This document shows, piece by piece, positions 41,516 to 52,112 of a DNA stretch of 64,000 bases. The stretch's first letter is position 1; the number at the start of each line of letters is the position of its first letter. Source of the stretch: Ferrovum myxofaciens (GTDB lineage: Bacteria; Pseudomonadota; Gammaproteobacteria; Burkholderiales; Ferrovaceae). Under the pieces are notes generated by a model. That model was given only the letters and a program-made list of their open reading frames with translations. It made no database searches and was not told the origin of the DNA. The stretch spans positions 62,001-126,000 of the forward strand of contig NZ_JPOQ01000074.1 of NCBI RefSeq assembly GCF_000735045.1, written 5' to 3'. A program made the translations under genes and the position numbers.

Positions 41516-42288
41516 TGATCCCGAACCACACGGAATCCGATGGTATTGACGCGCACGGTGGGGTCATCGGCAGTGCGTCTGCTCAGGGCGAGATCGTGGG
41601 TATCATTGTTCCATGACCCCCCCCGTACCACCCGCGACAGACATTCTCCATCCTGTTCAGCGGCATCGCCTTCCCAGGCTGCACCGTTATCTGGAACGCT
41701 ACGCTGATCATCCTGATTGATCCGACGGGTGCTCTGGTAGCAATCTTCCGTCCATTCCCATAGATTACCACTCATGTCATACAGTCCCCAGGCATTGGGT
41801 GCCTTGGTGGCCACGGGATGAGGGTGATTGGCACTGTTCTCTCCATACCAGGCGATGGGATCGAGAGTGTCGCCCCCACAGTAGGGACTGGCAAGACCGG
41901 CCCGACAGGCATAGCCCCATTCGCTTTCGGAGGGCAAGCGATAATGCCGCCCGGTCTTGGCGTTGAGGCGCAGAATATAAACCTGAGCATCTTCCCAACT
42001 GACGCGGTCCACGGGGCAGTTATCGCCACAGAGAGGAAAGGCGCTGGGATTGCGGCGCATGAGTGCGCGCCATTGTCCCTGGGTGATCAGGGTGGTGCTC
42101 ATCATGAAGGGTTTGGAAAAAGTAACCCTTCCCCCCCCGCTGAGAACAAAACTTCCTGCCGGAATCAAGGTCATTTCCGGACATTCAGGGCAATCCTGTA
42201 CCTTGGTGGGTTTGGAAGGGGAAGCTGCGCTGGTGAGGGCAAGGACGAGCATCAGTCCCCCCAATGCTTTGGAACTCAGACTGACCAT
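41512..42288 (-). CDS. Secreted FGE-sulfatase (SUMF1) fold protein
   Basis: A 258-residue protein with a signal peptide (about 1-24) followed by a SUMF1 domain with TLIPAGSFVLSGGG, RLPSESEWGYACRAG, DMSGNLWEWTED, VVRGGSWNND and IGFRVVRD. The Cys pair after RGGSW is absent. Several Cys residues elsewhere (CPECPE, CGDNC) could form disulfides or bind metal. The start at 42288 is preceded by GGGAG and is preferred to an upstream ATG that would add a signal-less extension. It is coupled to the SCO gene. Confidence 0.8.
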   Translation of the reverse strand: MVSLSSKALGGLMLVLALTSAASPSKPTKVQDCPECPEMTLIPAGSFVLSGGGRVTFSKPFMMSTTLITQGQWRALMRRNPSAFPLCGDNCPVDRVSWEDAQVYILRLNAKTGRHYRLPSESEWGYACRAGLASPYCGGDTLDPIAWYGENSANHPHPVATKAPNAWGLYDMSGNLWEWTEDCYQSTRRINQDDQRSVPDNGAAWEGDAAEQDGECLSRVVRGGSWNNDTHDLALSRRTADDPTVRVNTIGFRVVRDQ

Positions 42289-42403
42289 AGGACTTCTCCC
42301 AAAAAGAACCGCACTTGTGAATCCGTTCCGTGGAAAGTCCCAGTTTATCCCACTCCCGTTTAGATGAAAAGGGGGAGGAAACGTAAAGGGGACCGGGGGT
42401 GAA

Positions 42404-43171
42404 TCATGGAGTAATGGGGGGAAGTGGAGCCTCATGGAAAACATCGCGATAGGAAGCATAGACGCTGGCGATGATGAGGGCCACCATGAAAAATCCGATC
42501 AAACCGCTGATCCAGGGGAGGGCAAAACTGAGAAAAGTGGCGATGGCCAGCAGGATTCCCATGATCAGGGTGAATAGAAGAAAGGCAGGGAGATTGACAA
42601 GACACCCCTGGGTACTGAGGGTCAGAGCCTCCAGCGTGGACAAAGCGGTAAAACGCAGGAGCGCCGGGGCAAACCAGCCCATCATGAGCAGGGCCAGTTG
42701 AAGAAGAACAAGGGTGATGAACAGGGGGGTCAGAGAGAACATGGCCACCCGTAATTGTTCCAGATTCTCTGCGCCGTCCAGGGACAAATTCTGCAGATCC
42801 ATCATTTGTTGCCCTCCCCATAGGACCAATACCAGGGTCAGCAGGGTTTCGCCCGCGATATTGACCATGCCCAACTGGAATAATCGTCTGGAACTGCTTT
42901 TGAAACCACTGAGCAGATGCGGGATCTTGAGGGAGCGTCCTTGTTCCACGGCAGCACAGCCCGCCATCATACCGGCAAACAAGGCGGGGAGCGACAGAGA
43001 AAAAAAGACAGGACCCAGCATTGGGAACAGACTGCATACCAGGATGAAGGCAAACCACAGGACCAGACTGGTCATCCAGCCAATGGGGCTGTGCAGGACT
43101 GTGTGGGCCCCTTGACGAATCCATAAAGCGCCGTGCCACAACGGCACCTGGCGAGGGGTCAGAGGGGCCAT
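42404..43171 (-). CDS. BPSS1780-type membrane protein
   Basis: A 255-residue protein with about six hydrophobic segments. Its layout and the LFPMLGPVFFSLSLPALFAGMM region match the BPSS1780 family of betaproteobacterial membrane proteins, whose function is unknown. It overlaps the thrB end by 13 bases and is the last gene of that minus-strand group. Confidence 0.75.
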   Translation of the reverse strand: MAPLTPRQVPLWHGALWIRQGAHTVLHSPIGWMTSLVLWFAFILVCSLFPMLGPVFFSLSLPALFAGMMAGCAAVEQGRSLKIPHLLSGFKSSSRRLFQLGMVNIAGETLLTLVLVLWGGQQMMDLQNLSLDGAENLEQLRVAMFSLTPLFITLVLLQLALLMMGWFAPALLRFTALSTLEALTLSTQGCLVNLPAFLLFTLIMGILLAIATFLSFALPWISGLIGFFMVALIIASVYASYRDVFHEAPLPPITP

Positions 43172-44097
43172 GGGCAGGGTTGCTCGAGGTGATGGCTGAG
43201 GATATGCTCAAACCAGGTGGGGTCATGGGGATTGAGGAGCGAACCGGTACGGGGCTGGAATCGATCGTTCAGACGCGAAAGCCAGAAGCGCAAAGCGGCC
43301 GTCACCAGCATTCGGGGCCAGTGTTTAATTTCCGCCGCAGTGAGGGGGCGCTTCTCGTGATAGGCGACCAGCAGGGCAGAGAGCCGGGTAGGGTCGAGGC
43401 ACGCTTGCGGGGTCACGCACCAGTCATTGGCCACAATGGCCAGATCGTAGACCCAGTTATCGGTTCCGGCAAAATAGAAATCGATGAGGCCGCTGATACG
43501 CTCTTCTTCGAACAGGACATTATCCCGGAACAGGTCAGCGTGAATGGGGCCCTGCGGGAGAGAGGGGTCGAAAGAGGACGCCTGTGCCAAGGCGTGGTTC
43601 AGCAGAGACTGCTGAGAGGCCGTTAGAAAAGGGCGAATCTCCTGCGCTGTCTGGATGCGCCAGTGCTGCCCCCTGGGGTTGACCTGTGTTCCTTCAAAAG
43701 TGAGCGCAGCCTGGTGCATGCGGGCAATCATGTGCCCCAAGGCAGCGCAGTGATGGACAGTGGGTTGGGTCCGGGATTGTCCGCTCAAACGCGTCACCAA
43801 ACTGGTGGGTTTGTCTTTGAGCAGGGCGTGGAACTGACCTTTCCGGTTTGGTAGAGGGGCGGGGCAAGGCAGACCCTGGACGGCCAGATGGTTCATCAGA
43901 CCCAGATAGTAGGGTAGTTCCTGCGCCTGGAGTTTTTCGAAAAGCGTCAGGACGTAATGTCCCGTGGTGGTATGAACGAAATAATTGGTATTTTCAATAC
44001 CCGCAGCAATGGGAACGAGATCCTGCAGTGTCCCCACCGGATAGTGTTCGAGCCAAAGTGAAAGTTCCTCTGGAGAAACCGTGGTAAAGACAGCCAT
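43159..44097 (-). CDS. thrB: Homoserine kinase (ThrB, APH-type)
   Basis: This enzyme phosphorylates homoserine in threonine synthesis. The 312-residue protein belongs to the aminoglycoside phosphotransferase-like type used by many betaproteobacteria. It has AAGIENTNYFV near 32-42, the catalytic-loop segment GPIHADLFRDNVLF near 180-193 and GLIDFYFAGTDNW shortly after. Its neighbours (DUF2782 gene upstream, BPSS1780 gene downstream) are typical. Confidence 0.93.
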   Translation of the reverse strand: MAVFTTVSPEELSLWLEHYPVGTLQDLVPIAAGIENTNYFVHTTTGHYVLTLFEKLQAQELPYYLGLMNHLAVQGLPCPAPLPNRKGQFHALLKDKPTSLVTRLSGQSRTQPTVHHCAALGHMIARMHQAALTFEGTQVNPRGQHWRIQTAQEIRPFLTASQQSLLNHALAQASSFDPSLPQGPIHADLFRDNVLFEEERISGLIDFYFAGTDNWVYDLAIVANDWCVTPQACLDPTRLSALLVAYHEKRPLTAAEIKHWPRMLVTAALRFWLSRLNDRFQPRTGSLLNPHDPTWFEHILSHHLEQPCPWPL

Positions 44098-44114
44098 GAA
44101 GCGATGATCCGTGC

Positions 44115-44576
44115 TTAGAATTCAAAAATGACCCACTGAGGGGGCTGAACATAGTCTTCAATCACATCGCGCTGGTGCCAGATTCCGCTGCCATCCTCAT
44201 CGATCAGGTAGTAGGGAGGGCCGACTTTGGGGGTGACTTTTATTTTATACAGACGTCCGCGAATTCGATATTCCTCGAAAGTTGCGCTGTCCCGTTCCAC
44301 GATGGTGACCTGAGCATTGGTATCATTGGCATCGGCTGAACCGCTCTGGGGGGGGGAAGGACTTTTCTGGGTCGGAGGCGCTGAAGGAGTCGCCTGAACG
44401 GGGCCGGAAGAACTCTCCTTGGGGGGGGCTTCCGGCGCATCGACGGAAGAATCGTCCAGCGTGGGGGGCAAAGGGGTGTCTGATCCCAGAGGGGGCAAAG
44501 GCTCTTCGGCAAAGGAACTCTGCACACCCAGAGCCACAAGCCCAATCAAAAATAGCAGGCGAAAGAAAGAAGTCAT
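44115..44576 (-). CDS. DUF2782-type periplasmic protein
   Basis: A 153-residue protein with a signal peptide (about 1-23), a long Pro/Ser/Ala-rich linker (25-90) and a C-terminal domain with YRIRGRLYKIKVTPKVGPPYYL and DEDGSG. The C-terminal part resembles the DUF2782 family found beside thrB and polA. Function unknown. It is first in the thrB group and diverges from the Sua5-like gene 76 bases away. Confidence 0.78.
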   Translation of the reverse strand: MTSFFRLLFLIGLVALGVQSSFAEEPLPPLGSDTPLPPTLDDSSVDAPEAPPKESSSGPVQATPSAPPTQKSPSPPQSGSADANDTNAQVTIVERDSATFEEYRIRGRLYKIKVTPKVGPPYYLIDEDGSGIWHQRDVIEDYVQPPQWVIFEF

Positions 44577-44652
44577 GGGTGAATTCTAACAGGAGTTGGG
44601 CACTTGGTATATCCTGTTCTCCATTCATTAGTACGGGACTCGATGAATTGGC

Positions 44653-45225
44653 ATGGATGCACGCACGCGCGGATTGCGTACTTTTCTTGATAAAGGAGGG
44701 CTCGTCGCCTACCCCACCCGGGCCGTCTACGGTTTGGGTTGTGATCCGGAAAATCACCTTGCCTTGCGCGCCCTGTTGCGTCTCAAGTCCCGTCCGGTCC
44801 ACAAGGGTTTGATCGTAGTTGCGGACCGCCGCGATCTTCTCCGTCGTTTCCATGCGCCTTTGAGTGCGGAGGAAGAGGCGCGTCTGCAGGCCCGGTGGCC
44901 CGGCGGTCACACCTGGCTGGTGCCCGCCCGGCAGCCCCTGACAACCTGGTTGCGGGGACGCAAGCGGGGGGGGGAGGGGGATTTGCGACCGCGCATTGCC
45001 TTGCGTCAGGATGACTATGCGCCTCTGGCCCGGTTGTGCCGACGCCTCAACATGGCGCTCGTCTCCACCAGCGCCAATCGCAGCGGAGGGAAACCCTTGA
45101 AAACAACACGGGCGTGCCGCCAAGCATTTGGTTCCCGGGTACGGGTCATCTGGGGGCGTTGTCAGGCCAACGCCCGTCCTTCCACGGTGGCTGATTTGAT
45201 CACTGGCCGGGTTACTCGGGTTTAG
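44653..45225 (+). CDS. tsaC: Threonylcarbamoyl-AMP synthase (TsaC/YrdC/Sua5 family)
   Basis: Enzymes of this family make threonylcarbamoyl-AMP for the t6A modification of tRNA. The 190-residue length is that of TsaC. The YrdC domain is visible from GGLVAYPTRAVYGLGCDP (15-32) through KSRPVHKGLIVV and STSANRSGGKP. Its stop overlaps the convergent purD stop by 4 bases. Confidence 0.9.
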   Translation: MDARTRGLRTFLDKGGLVAYPTRAVYGLGCDPENHLALRALLRLKSRPVHKGLIVVADRRDLLRRFHAPLSAEEEARLQARWPGGHTWLVPARQPLTTWLRGRKRGGEGDLRPRIALRQDDYAPLARLCRRLNMALVSTSANRSGGKPLKTTRACRQAFGSRVRVIWGRCQANARPSTVADLITGRVTRV

Positions 45226-46499
45226 GAAGGGCCGTGGGGTTTCAGCGCGCGCCAGCCGATGTCCTGTCGGTATTGCATGCCGTCGAAGTGCAGGAGCCGG
45301 ATTCGTTCATAAACCTGATGGCGGGCGGCTTTCAGGGTATCGCCGAGGGCCGTGACACATACGACCCGTCCTCCTTGAGTCACCCACTGTTTTCCCTCCC
45401 GGCGCGTTCCGGCATGAAAGAGATGGGTATCCGGCAAGGACGCATCCAGCCCCGTGATGGGAGAACCCACCACCGGATGTTCGGGGTAACCTGGGGCAGC
45501 CAACACCACGCCAAGTGCGGGACGACGGTCCCAATCGGCCACGGCATCCTGCAGGCGACCTTCCAGAGCGGTTTCAATCAGATCCACCAGGTCGGTTTTG
45601 AGACGCATGAGAAGGGGTTGAGTTTCTGGGTCTCCCAGGCGACAGTTATATTCCAGTACCTTGATGGTTCCCTGGGGAGAGATCATCAGTCCGGCATATA
45701 AAAAGCCCGTATAGGGGTGTCCCTCCTGGATCATGCCTTGCAGCGTCGGTTGAATGATCTCGCGCATGATGCGTCCATGCAGGGTGGGGGTGATGACGGG
45801 AGCCGGGGAATAGGCGCCCATACCGCCGGTATTGGGGCCTTCATCATTGTCGCGCAGACGCTTGTGATCCTGACTGGTGGCCAGAGGCAACACTTGTTCG
45901 CCGTCCGCCATGACGATGAAACTGGCTTCTTCCCCCGTCAAGAATTCTTCAATCACCACCCGCCGTCCTGCCTCCCCCAAACCTCCGCCCAGCATGGCAG
46001 TGACGGCATGGTGGGCTTCTTCCAGAGTCTGGGCGACCACGACTCCTTTGCCCGCCGCCAGTCCGTCGGCTTTGATGACGATGGGTGCTCCCACCTGCTC
46101 GAGATAGGCGTGGGCCAGTGCCGGATCTTCAAAGGTGGAAAAATGCGCGGTGGGAATGCCATGCCGGTGCATGAAGCGTTTGGCATAATCCTTGGATATT
46201 TCCAGTTGAGCGGCTTCTAGGGTGGGGCCAAAAATGGCTTGTCCAGCGTCCCGGAACCGATTCACGATTCCTGCGGCCATGGGGGCTTCAGGACCCACCA
46301 CGGTAAACGCCACCTGCTCCCGGCGCGCCAGGTCCAGCCAGGCCTCGACTCCTTGCACAGGAATGCAGTGGACGCCTTCCTCATGTCCGGCACCATCGTT
46401 ACCAGGGGATAAAAATACGTGGGAAACCCGGGGGGACTGGGCCAGTCGCCATGCCAGCGCATGTTCCCGTCCCCCGCTACCGATGACCAAAATCTTCAT
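45222..46499 (-). CDS. purD: Phosphoribosylamine-glycine ligase
   Basis: PurD joins glycine to phosphoribosylamine in purine synthesis. The 425-residue ATP-grasp protein has the N-terminal GSGGREHALAW and GPEAPMAAGI motifs, the signature RLGDPETQPLL and a C-terminal domain. It follows purH by 12 bases in the dusB-fis-purH-purD operon. Confidence 0.97.
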   Translation of the reverse strand: MKILVIGSGGREHALAWRLAQSPRVSHVFLSPGNDGAGHEEGVHCIPVQGVEAWLDLARREQVAFTVVGPEAPMAAGIVNRFRDAGQAIFGPTLEAAQLEISKDYAKRFMHRHGIPTAHFSTFEDPALAHAYLEQVGAPIVIKADGLAAGKGVVVAQTLEEAHHAVTAMLGGGLGEAGRRVVIEEFLTGEEASFIVMADGEQVLPLATSQDHKRLRDNDEGPNTGGMGAYSPAPVITPTLHGRIMREIIQPTLQGMIQEGHPYTGFLYAGLMISPQGTIKVLEYNCRLGDPETQPLLMRLKTDLVDLIETALEGRLQDAVADWDRRPALGVVLAAPGYPEHPVVGSPITGLDASLPDTHLFHAGTRREGKQWVTQGGRVVCVTALGDTLKAARHQVYERIRLLHFDGMQYRQDIGWRALKPHGPS

Positions 46500-46511
46500 G
46501 ATTCAGTGTGC

Positions 46512-48071
46512 TCAATGACGAAAATGACGAATGCCGGTCAGCACCATGGCGACTCCTTGCTCGTCCGCAGCGGCAATGACTTCGCCATCGCGCAGACTGC
46601 CACCGGGTTGGATGATGGCAAGGGCTCCGGCGCGTGCCAGAACATCGAGGCCATCCCGAAAAGGAAAGAAAGCATCGGAGGCAGCCACACTACCCTGCAG
46701 TGAGAGTCCCGCATCTTCGGCCTTGCGTTGGGCAATGCGGGTACTGTCCACACGGCTCATCTGCCCTGCGCCAATCCCCAGCGTTCGACCCTGTCCACAG
46801 AACACCACGGCATTGGATTTGACGTAATGGGCGACGTGGAAAGCCAGACGCAGATCGGTCCATTGTTCCTCGGTGGGGGCGGCCTGCGTAACCACCTTGA
46901 GTGCGTCTTCGTTCAACCCGCCGGAGTCAGAGGTTTGAACCAGCAGTCCTCCTCCTACGCGTTTCATGTCCCACCGGTTCAATCCTTTGTCATCGGGCAG
47001 TTGCAGGACGCGTACATTGGCTTTTTGAGAGAGGCGTTCCAGAGCGGCAGAGGTAAACTCGGGGGCAATCAGCACTTCCACGAACTGACGTTGCAGGGCT
47101 TCCACCGTGGCTTCGTCCACGGTTCGGTTGAAGGCGATGATGCCGCCATAAGCCGAAGTGGGGTCGGTGGCGTAGGCTCGTTGGTAGGCATCCAGTGCCT
47201 GGTTGCCCAGGGCTACGCCGCAGGGGTTGGCATGCTTCACGATGACGCAGGCGGGAGCATCGAGAAAACGCACACAATCCCAAGCGGTATCTGCATCCGC
47301 GATATTGTTGTAAGACAGGGGTTTTCCCTGCAGTTGACGGTAATGAGACAACACGCCTGAGGGGGCAGCGGGATCGCGGTAGAACGCGGCTCCCTGGTGC
47401 GGATTTTCACCATAACGCAGTGATTGGTGTTTGACGAAGGACAGATGCAGTCGTTCCGGGTACCCATCGGCCTGGGACTCGGTATTCAAGCCGGACAGGT
47501 AGGTGGCGATGGCTCCATCATATTCCGCCGTATGGGAGAAAGCCTTGACGGCTAGATCGAAGCGGGTGGCGGCACTGATCGAGCCCCGGTTCTTTTCCAG
47601 TTCCTGGAGCAGGCGGGGGTAATCGGCGGGGTCCGTGAGCACGGCGACATGGGCATGGTTCTTGGCCGCGGAGCGGACCATGGCGGGGCCGCCGATGTCG
47701 ATGTTCTCGATGGCTTCTTCCAGCGTGACGCCGGGTTGGGCGATGGTTTCCCGAAACGGGTACAAATTGACCACCACCAGGTCGATGGGGTCGATTCCAT
47801 GACGGGTCATGGCTTCCTGATGGCTGGGAATATCCCGGTTGCCCAGCAAACCCCCATGAATCTTGGGGTGCAGGGTTTTGACCCGCCCGTCGAGCATTTC
47901 CGGAAAGCCGGTAAAGTTGGAAACTTCCCGTACGGGAATTTTGGCATCGCGCAGAACTTGCGCCGTTCCGCCCGTGGAAAGCAATTCGATGTGGAGACGG
48001 TGTAAAGCCTGAGCCAGTTCGATCAGACCGGTTTTGTCAGAAACACTGAGGAGGGCGCGTTGAAGAGTCAT
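46512..48071 (-). CDS. purH: Bifunctional AICAR transformylase/IMP cyclohydrolase
   Basis: PurH carries out the last two steps of IMP synthesis, the first using 10-formyl-THF. The 519-residue protein has the N-terminal MGS-like cyclohydrolase domain (about 1-190, with LLSTGGTA and GGLLGNR) and the AICAR transformylase domain with KHANPCG. It overlaps fis by 4 bases and is followed by purD. Its use of formyl-THF is of interest next to the formyl-handling unit at 4-8 kb. Confidence 0.97.
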   Translation of the reverse strand: MTLQRALLSVSDKTGLIELAQALHRLHIELLSTGGTAQVLRDAKIPVREVSNFTGFPEMLDGRVKTLHPKIHGGLLGNRDIPSHQEAMTRHGIDPIDLVVVNLYPFRETIAQPGVTLEEAIENIDIGGPAMVRSAAKNHAHVAVLTDPADYPRLLQELEKNRGSISAATRFDLAVKAFSHTAEYDGAIATYLSGLNTESQADGYPERLHLSFVKHQSLRYGENPHQGAAFYRDPAAPSGVLSHYRQLQGKPLSYNNIADADTAWDCVRFLDAPACVIVKHANPCGVALGNQALDAYQRAYATDPTSAYGGIIAFNRTVDEATVEALQRQFVEVLIAPEFTSAALERLSQKANVRVLQLPDDKGLNRWDMKRVGGGLLVQTSDSGGLNEDALKVVTQAAPTEEQWTDLRLAFHVAHYVKSNAVVFCGQGRTLGIGAGQMSRVDSTRIAQRKAEDAGLSLQGSVAASDAFFPFRDGLDVLARAGALAIIQPGGSLRDGEVIAAADEQGVAMVLTGIRHFRH

Positions 48072-48307
48072 AGGAGTTGATATCGTTGCATTTTTTTGCG
48101 AAGGGTCGTGCGGTTGAGACCGAGTAACTCGGCAGCGCGGGTCTGGTTCTGGGCGCAGTGCGCCAGAACGACTTCGAGCAGGGGTTTTTCGACGCTGTGG
48201 ATGACCAGGTCATGGAGCGCGGAGCATCGCTCTCCCTCCAGATGCTGGAAGTACATTTCCACCATGCGCCGGATACAGGCGGACAATTCGGTTTCTACAG
48301 GCTTCAT
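48068..48307 (-). CDS. fis: DNA-binding protein Fis
   Basis: Fis is a nucleoid-associated regulator. The 79-residue protein has the C-terminal helix-turn-helix [19 protein letters not shown] and a shorter N-terminal part than E. coli Fis, as is common in betaproteobacteria. It overlaps dusB by 4 bases at its start and purH by 4 at its end. Confidence 0.95.
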   Translation of the reverse strand: MKPVETELSACIRRMVEMYFQHLEGERCSALHDLVIHSVEKPLLEVVLAHCAQNQTRAAELLGLNRTTLRKKMQRYQLL

Positions 48308-49326
48308 GCCGCGAGTTCCTCGGGCGCTGTATTTTCTTCATAACACAGGGTGGGGTTGTGAAGGGCGTGTCCTTCAAAGAAATCAGTGACGGCACGACGT
48401 TGCTCTTCCACGTTCTGGAGTCGGTTCATGGTGTGCCGGAAGTTGGCGGAATTCGCCAGTCCTCGGGTATACCAACTGATATGCTTGCGTGCCACGCGCA
48501 TGCCCAGTTCGGTGCCGTAGAAATGATAGAGATCTTCCAGATGGGTCAGCAGGATCTGGTGAATTTCGAGGACATCGGGGGGAGGTAACAGGGTCCCGGT
48601 ATCGAGGTAATGCTGAATTTCCCGGAAGATCCAGGGGCGTCCCTGAGCTGCCCGCCCGATCATAACTCCATCGGCACCGGTTTGATGAAGCACGGCCTGG
48701 GCTTTTTGGGGACTGGTGATGTCGCCATTGGCGATGACGGGGATCGTTACGGCGTCTTTTACGGCGGTAATGGTATCGTATTCAGCCTCTCCGGAGTAGC
48801 CGCAGGCCCGTGTCCGGCCATGAATGGCCAGGGACTGGATTCCGGAATTCTGAGCCAGTCGCGCCACACTCAGGGCGTTCCGATGTTCGCGGTCCCAACC
48901 CGTGCGGATCTTGAGGGTGACCGGTACCGACACGGCGCAGACCACCGCTTCGAGAATGCGTGCCACCAGAGGTTCGTCCTGGAGCAGCGCCGAACCTGCC
49001 ATGACATTGCACACCTTTTTGGCGGGGCAGCCCATGTTGAGGTCGATGATCTGAGCTCCCTGGTCCACATTGTAGCGTGCGGCCTCCGCCATCATGCGCG
49101 GGTCGGCACCGGCAATCTGTACGGTGCGAGGCTCTACTTCCCCCTCGTGGTTGGCCCGGCGGCGGGTTTTTTCCGAACCCCAGAGCAGGGAGTTGGAAGA
49201 AACCATTTCTGACACGGCCAGACCGGCTCCCATTCGTTTGCACAATTGGCGGAAAGGACGGTCGGTTACGCCTGCCATGGGGGCGACCACGAGGGAATTT
49301 TTGAGCCGGTAAGGTCCGATCTGCAT
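48304..49326 (-). CDS. dusB: tRNA-dihydrouridine synthase B
   Basis: DusB reduces uridine to dihydrouridine in tRNA using FMN. The 340-residue protein starts PYRLKNSLVVAPMAGVTDRPFR and has LNMGCPAKKVCNVMAGSALL with the catalytic Cys after the KKV. The FMN site segment VIANGDI is also present. It is first in the fis-purH-purD operon, a conserved arrangement. Confidence 0.96.
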   Translation of the reverse strand: MQIGPYRLKNSLVVAPMAGVTDRPFRQLCKRMGAGLAVSEMVSSNSLLWGSEKTRRRANHEGEVEPRTVQIAGADPRMMAEAARYNVDQGAQIIDLNMGCPAKKVCNVMAGSALLQDEPLVARILEAVVCAVSVPVTLKIRTGWDREHRNALSVARLAQNSGIQSLAIHGRTRACGYSGEAEYDTITAVKDAVTIPVIANGDITSPQKAQAVLHQTGADGVMIGRAAQGRPWIFREIQHYLDTGTLLPPPDVLEIHQILLTHLEDLYHFYGTELGMRVARKHISWYTRGLANSANFRHTMNRLQNVEEQRRAVTDFFEGHALHNPTLCYEENTAPEELAA

Positions 49327-49378
49327 TGCACGGGTTCAATGGGGATGGGAAAGCCGCCATTATACCCCTGCCATGGTT

Positions 49379-52102
49379 TTAGTGGGCTTCATCCCAGTTC
49401 TTTCCTGTCCCCACCTCTACGCTCAAAGGCACCCGCAGGGAGGCGACCCCCTCCATGAGGCGGGTGAGGTGGATCCGCAGCAGGGAAACTTCATCCTCAG
49501 GGACTTCCAGAATCAATTCGTCGTGAACCTGTAGGATCAGACGGCTCTGGCTCCGGGTTTCATCCAGCCAGTTCTGTACTGCCAGCATGGCGCGCTTGAT
49601 CAGATCGGCAGCGGTCCCCTGAAGAGGGGCGTTGATGGCGGCTCGTTCGGCGGCTTGACGCCGTCCGGCTCCCGAGTTTTTGAGTTCGGGCAAGAACAAG
49701 CGGCGTCCGAAAAGGGTTTCCACGTACCCTTTTTCCCGTGCCTGCTCACGAGTTTTCTCCATGTACCGGGCCACCCCAGGATAGCGTTGAAAATAGCGTT
49801 CCATGTAATGTTGGGCGGCGGAGCGGGTGAGGTTGAGCTGCCGGGCCAGACCGAAGGCTGACATCCCGTAGATCAGCCCAAAGTTAATGGCTTTGGCGGC
49901 GCGGCGCTGATCTGCGCTGACTTGATCCACCGCCACGGCAAAGAGTTCGGCGGCGGTGGATCGATGCACGTCCAGTCCTTGGGCAAAGGCATTCAGCAGT
50001 CCGGAATCCTCGGACAGATGGGCCATGAGGCGCAATTCGATCTGGGAATAATCCGCCGCCATGAGTACATGCCCGGGGGGGGCAATGAAAGCGGCCCGGA
50101 TGCGTCGTCCGGCGGCTGTGCGAATGGGGATGTTTTGCAAATTGGGATCACTGCTGGAGAGGCGTCCGGTCACCGCTACCGCTTGGGCAAAATGGGTATG
50201 CACTCGCCCCGTTCGGGGGTTGATCCGTTTGGGCAGAGCATCGGTGTAGGTGGACTTGAGTTTGGCCAGGGTTCGATAGTCCAGCAGCAACTTGGGGAGG
50301 GGAAAATCGAGCGCCAGTTGCTCCAGCACACTTTCATCAGAGGAAGGCTGCCCTCCGGGAGTTTTCTTGAGCACAGGCAATCCAAGAGTCTCGAACAGCA
50401 GGGTTTGAACCTGTTTGGAGGAGTTGAGATTGAAGGGTTGTCCTGCCAGGAGATGGGCCTGATTTTCGAGCGCAATGAGTTGCCCGGATAACTCGGCACT
50501 CTGCTCAATCAAAACAGCCGCGTCCAGCAGCACTCCATACCGCTCCATGCGCCACAGGACTTGCTGTACCGGCAGTTCCAGTGTTTCATACAACTCGAGG
50601 AGACGGGGTTCGGCACAGAGTTGAGGATACAGAACCTTGTGCACCGCCAGAGTGACTTCCGCATCTTCTGCAGCATAGATCGTGGCCTGATCCAGCGCGA
50701 CCTGTGCGAAGCCGATGGCATTGGCCCCCTTGCCGGTCACCGTCTCATAAGACAGGGTCTCCCGGCCCAGGTGGCGGCGTGCCAGACTTTCCAGGCCATG
50801 GGGTTGGTGGGCCTCGAGCAGATAGGACTGAAGCAGGGTGTCGTGGCGGATGCCGCGCAGGGCAATGCCATGATTGGCCAGAATGTGGGTGTCGTATTTG
50901 AGGTGTTGTCCCACCTTGGCCGCCGCCGGGTTTTCAAGCCAGGGGCGCAGACGCTGGAGGGTTTCTTCGAAAGGAAGTTGGGGAGAGGCATCCAAAGTCT
51001 GGTGGGCCAGGGGCAAATAAGCAGCATGGAGGCCGTCGCAACAGAAAGAGAGGCCCACTAAAGTGTCCTGTAGCGGATCGAGTCCGGTGGTTTCCGTATC
51101 GAAGGCAGTCAGTTCGGCGCATTCCAGTTGGTTCAGCCAATGCTCCAGTTGCGCGGAAGTCAGCAGGGTTTCGTAATGCACTTCAGGACGTGGTTCCAGG
51201 ACGGGCGCAGGTGGGGGAAGCGGGGCAAGGGTGTCGGTCCTGATCCGGGGGGCAGGGTTTTTCCAGCGTTTGAGGTCATAGCGCTCTGCCAGAACCGCCA
51301 GTGCGGTCTCATCGGGCGTTTGCCACACCAGGGTTTCCGGGGATTCGGAGAGTGGGACTGCGGACTTGAGGGTGATCAGAAAGCGGGCCTGGGGCAACCA
51401 GTCGAGGCTTTGACGCAGATGATTGCCCACAACGCCACCGATTTCCTCGGCGTGGGCCATCAGGTCCTCCAGTGTGCCGAACTGCTGGATCCATTTGGCG
51501 GCGGTTTTGGGACCGACTTTGGGTACGCCGGGAACATTGTCCGCCGTATCGCCCACCAAGGTCAGGTAATCCACGAATTGGGCAGGGGTCACCCCATACT
51601 TTTCAGTGGCCCGGGCTACATCCAGACGTTCGTTGGAGAGGGTATTGATCAGGGCAACCCCCTCCGCCAGTAACTGAATCAAATCTTTGTCGCCGCTGGA
51701 AATGGTCACCTCCCAGCCCAATACTCGGGCCTGGTGGGTGAGGGTGGCAATGACATCGTCCGCTTCCACCCCGGATTCCTGAAGGAGAGGCCAACCCAGG
51801 GCGCGGATGGCCTGATGCAGGGGAGCGATTTGGCTAACCAGGTCGGTTGGCATGGCGGGGCGCTGTGCCTTGTAGTCCGGAAAGGCCTGATGGCGGAAGG
51901 TGGGGCCGGGAGCGTCGAACACGCAGGCCACATGATCCGGCTTATAATCCTCCTTCAGTCGGGCCAGCATGTTCAGTACGCCGTATAACGCGCCGGTGGG
52001 TTCTCCCTGGCGGTTGCGCAGGTCGGGCAAGGCATGAAAGGCGCGGTAAAGGTACGATGACCCGTCCACCAGCACCAGATGGGGGCGTTTTTCTTCACTC
52101 AT
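49379..52102 (-). CDS. polA: DNA polymerase I
   Basis: The 907-residue protein has all three Pol I domains. The 5' nuclease starts [19 protein letters not shown]. The 3'-5' exonuclease keeps the DTETTGLD motif, so proofreading should be active. The polymerase has motif [15 protein letters not shown], motif [15 protein letters not shown] and motif [12 protein letters not shown]. Starts at 52111 and 52102 are both possible; the second gives the N-terminus closest to family length. Neither has a clear ribosome binding site. The start region overlaps the divergent hemF start. Confidence 0.96.
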   Translation of the reverse strand: MSEEKRPHLVLVDGSSYLYRAFHALPDLRNRQGEPTGALYGVLNMLARLKEDYKPDHVACVFDAPGPTFRHQAFPDYKAQRPAMPTDLVSQIAPLHQAIRALGWPLLQESGVEADDVIATLTHQARVLGWEVTISSGDKDLIQLLAEGVALINTLSNERLDVARATEKYGVTPAQFVDYLTLVGDTADNVPGVPKVGPKTAAKWIQQFGTLEDLMAHAEEIGGVVGNHLRQSLDWLPQARFLITLKSAVPLSESPETLVWQTPDETALAVLAERYDLKRWKNPAPRIRTDTLAPLPPPAPVLEPRPEVHYETLLTSAQLEHWLNQLECAELTAFDTETTGLDPLQDTLVGLSFCCDGLHAAYLPLAHQTLDASPQLPFEETLQRLRPWLENPAAAKVGQHLKYDTHILANHGIALRGIRHDTLLQSYLLEAHQPHGLESLARRHLGRETLSYETVTGKGANAIGFAQVALDQATIYAAEDAEVTLAVHKVLYPQLCAEPRLLELYETLELPVQQVLWRMERYGVLLDAAVLIEQSAELSGQLIALENQAHLLAGQPFNLNSSKQVQTLLFETLGLPVLKKTPGGQPSSDESVLEQLALDFPLPKLLLDYRTLAKLKSTYTDALPKRINPRTGRVHTHFAQAVAVTGRLSSSDPNLQNIPIRTAAGRRIRAAFIAPPGHVLMAADYSQIELRLMAHLSEDSGLLNAFAQGLDVHRSTAAELFAVAVDQVSADQRRAAKAINFGLIYGMSAFGLARQLNLTRSAAQHYMERYFQRYPGVARYMEKTREQAREKGYVETLFGRRLFLPELKNSGAGRRQAAERAAINAPLQGTAADLIKRAMLAVQNWLDETRSQSRLILQVHDELILEVPEDEVSLLRIHLTRLMEGVASLRVPLSVEVGTGKNWDEAH

Positions 52103-52112
52103 GGATGACATT

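Noticed and set aside
41818-42363. 181-codon plus-strand frame
   Set aside because: It is antisense to the secreted FGE-fold protein, whose signal peptide and domain motifs are clear.
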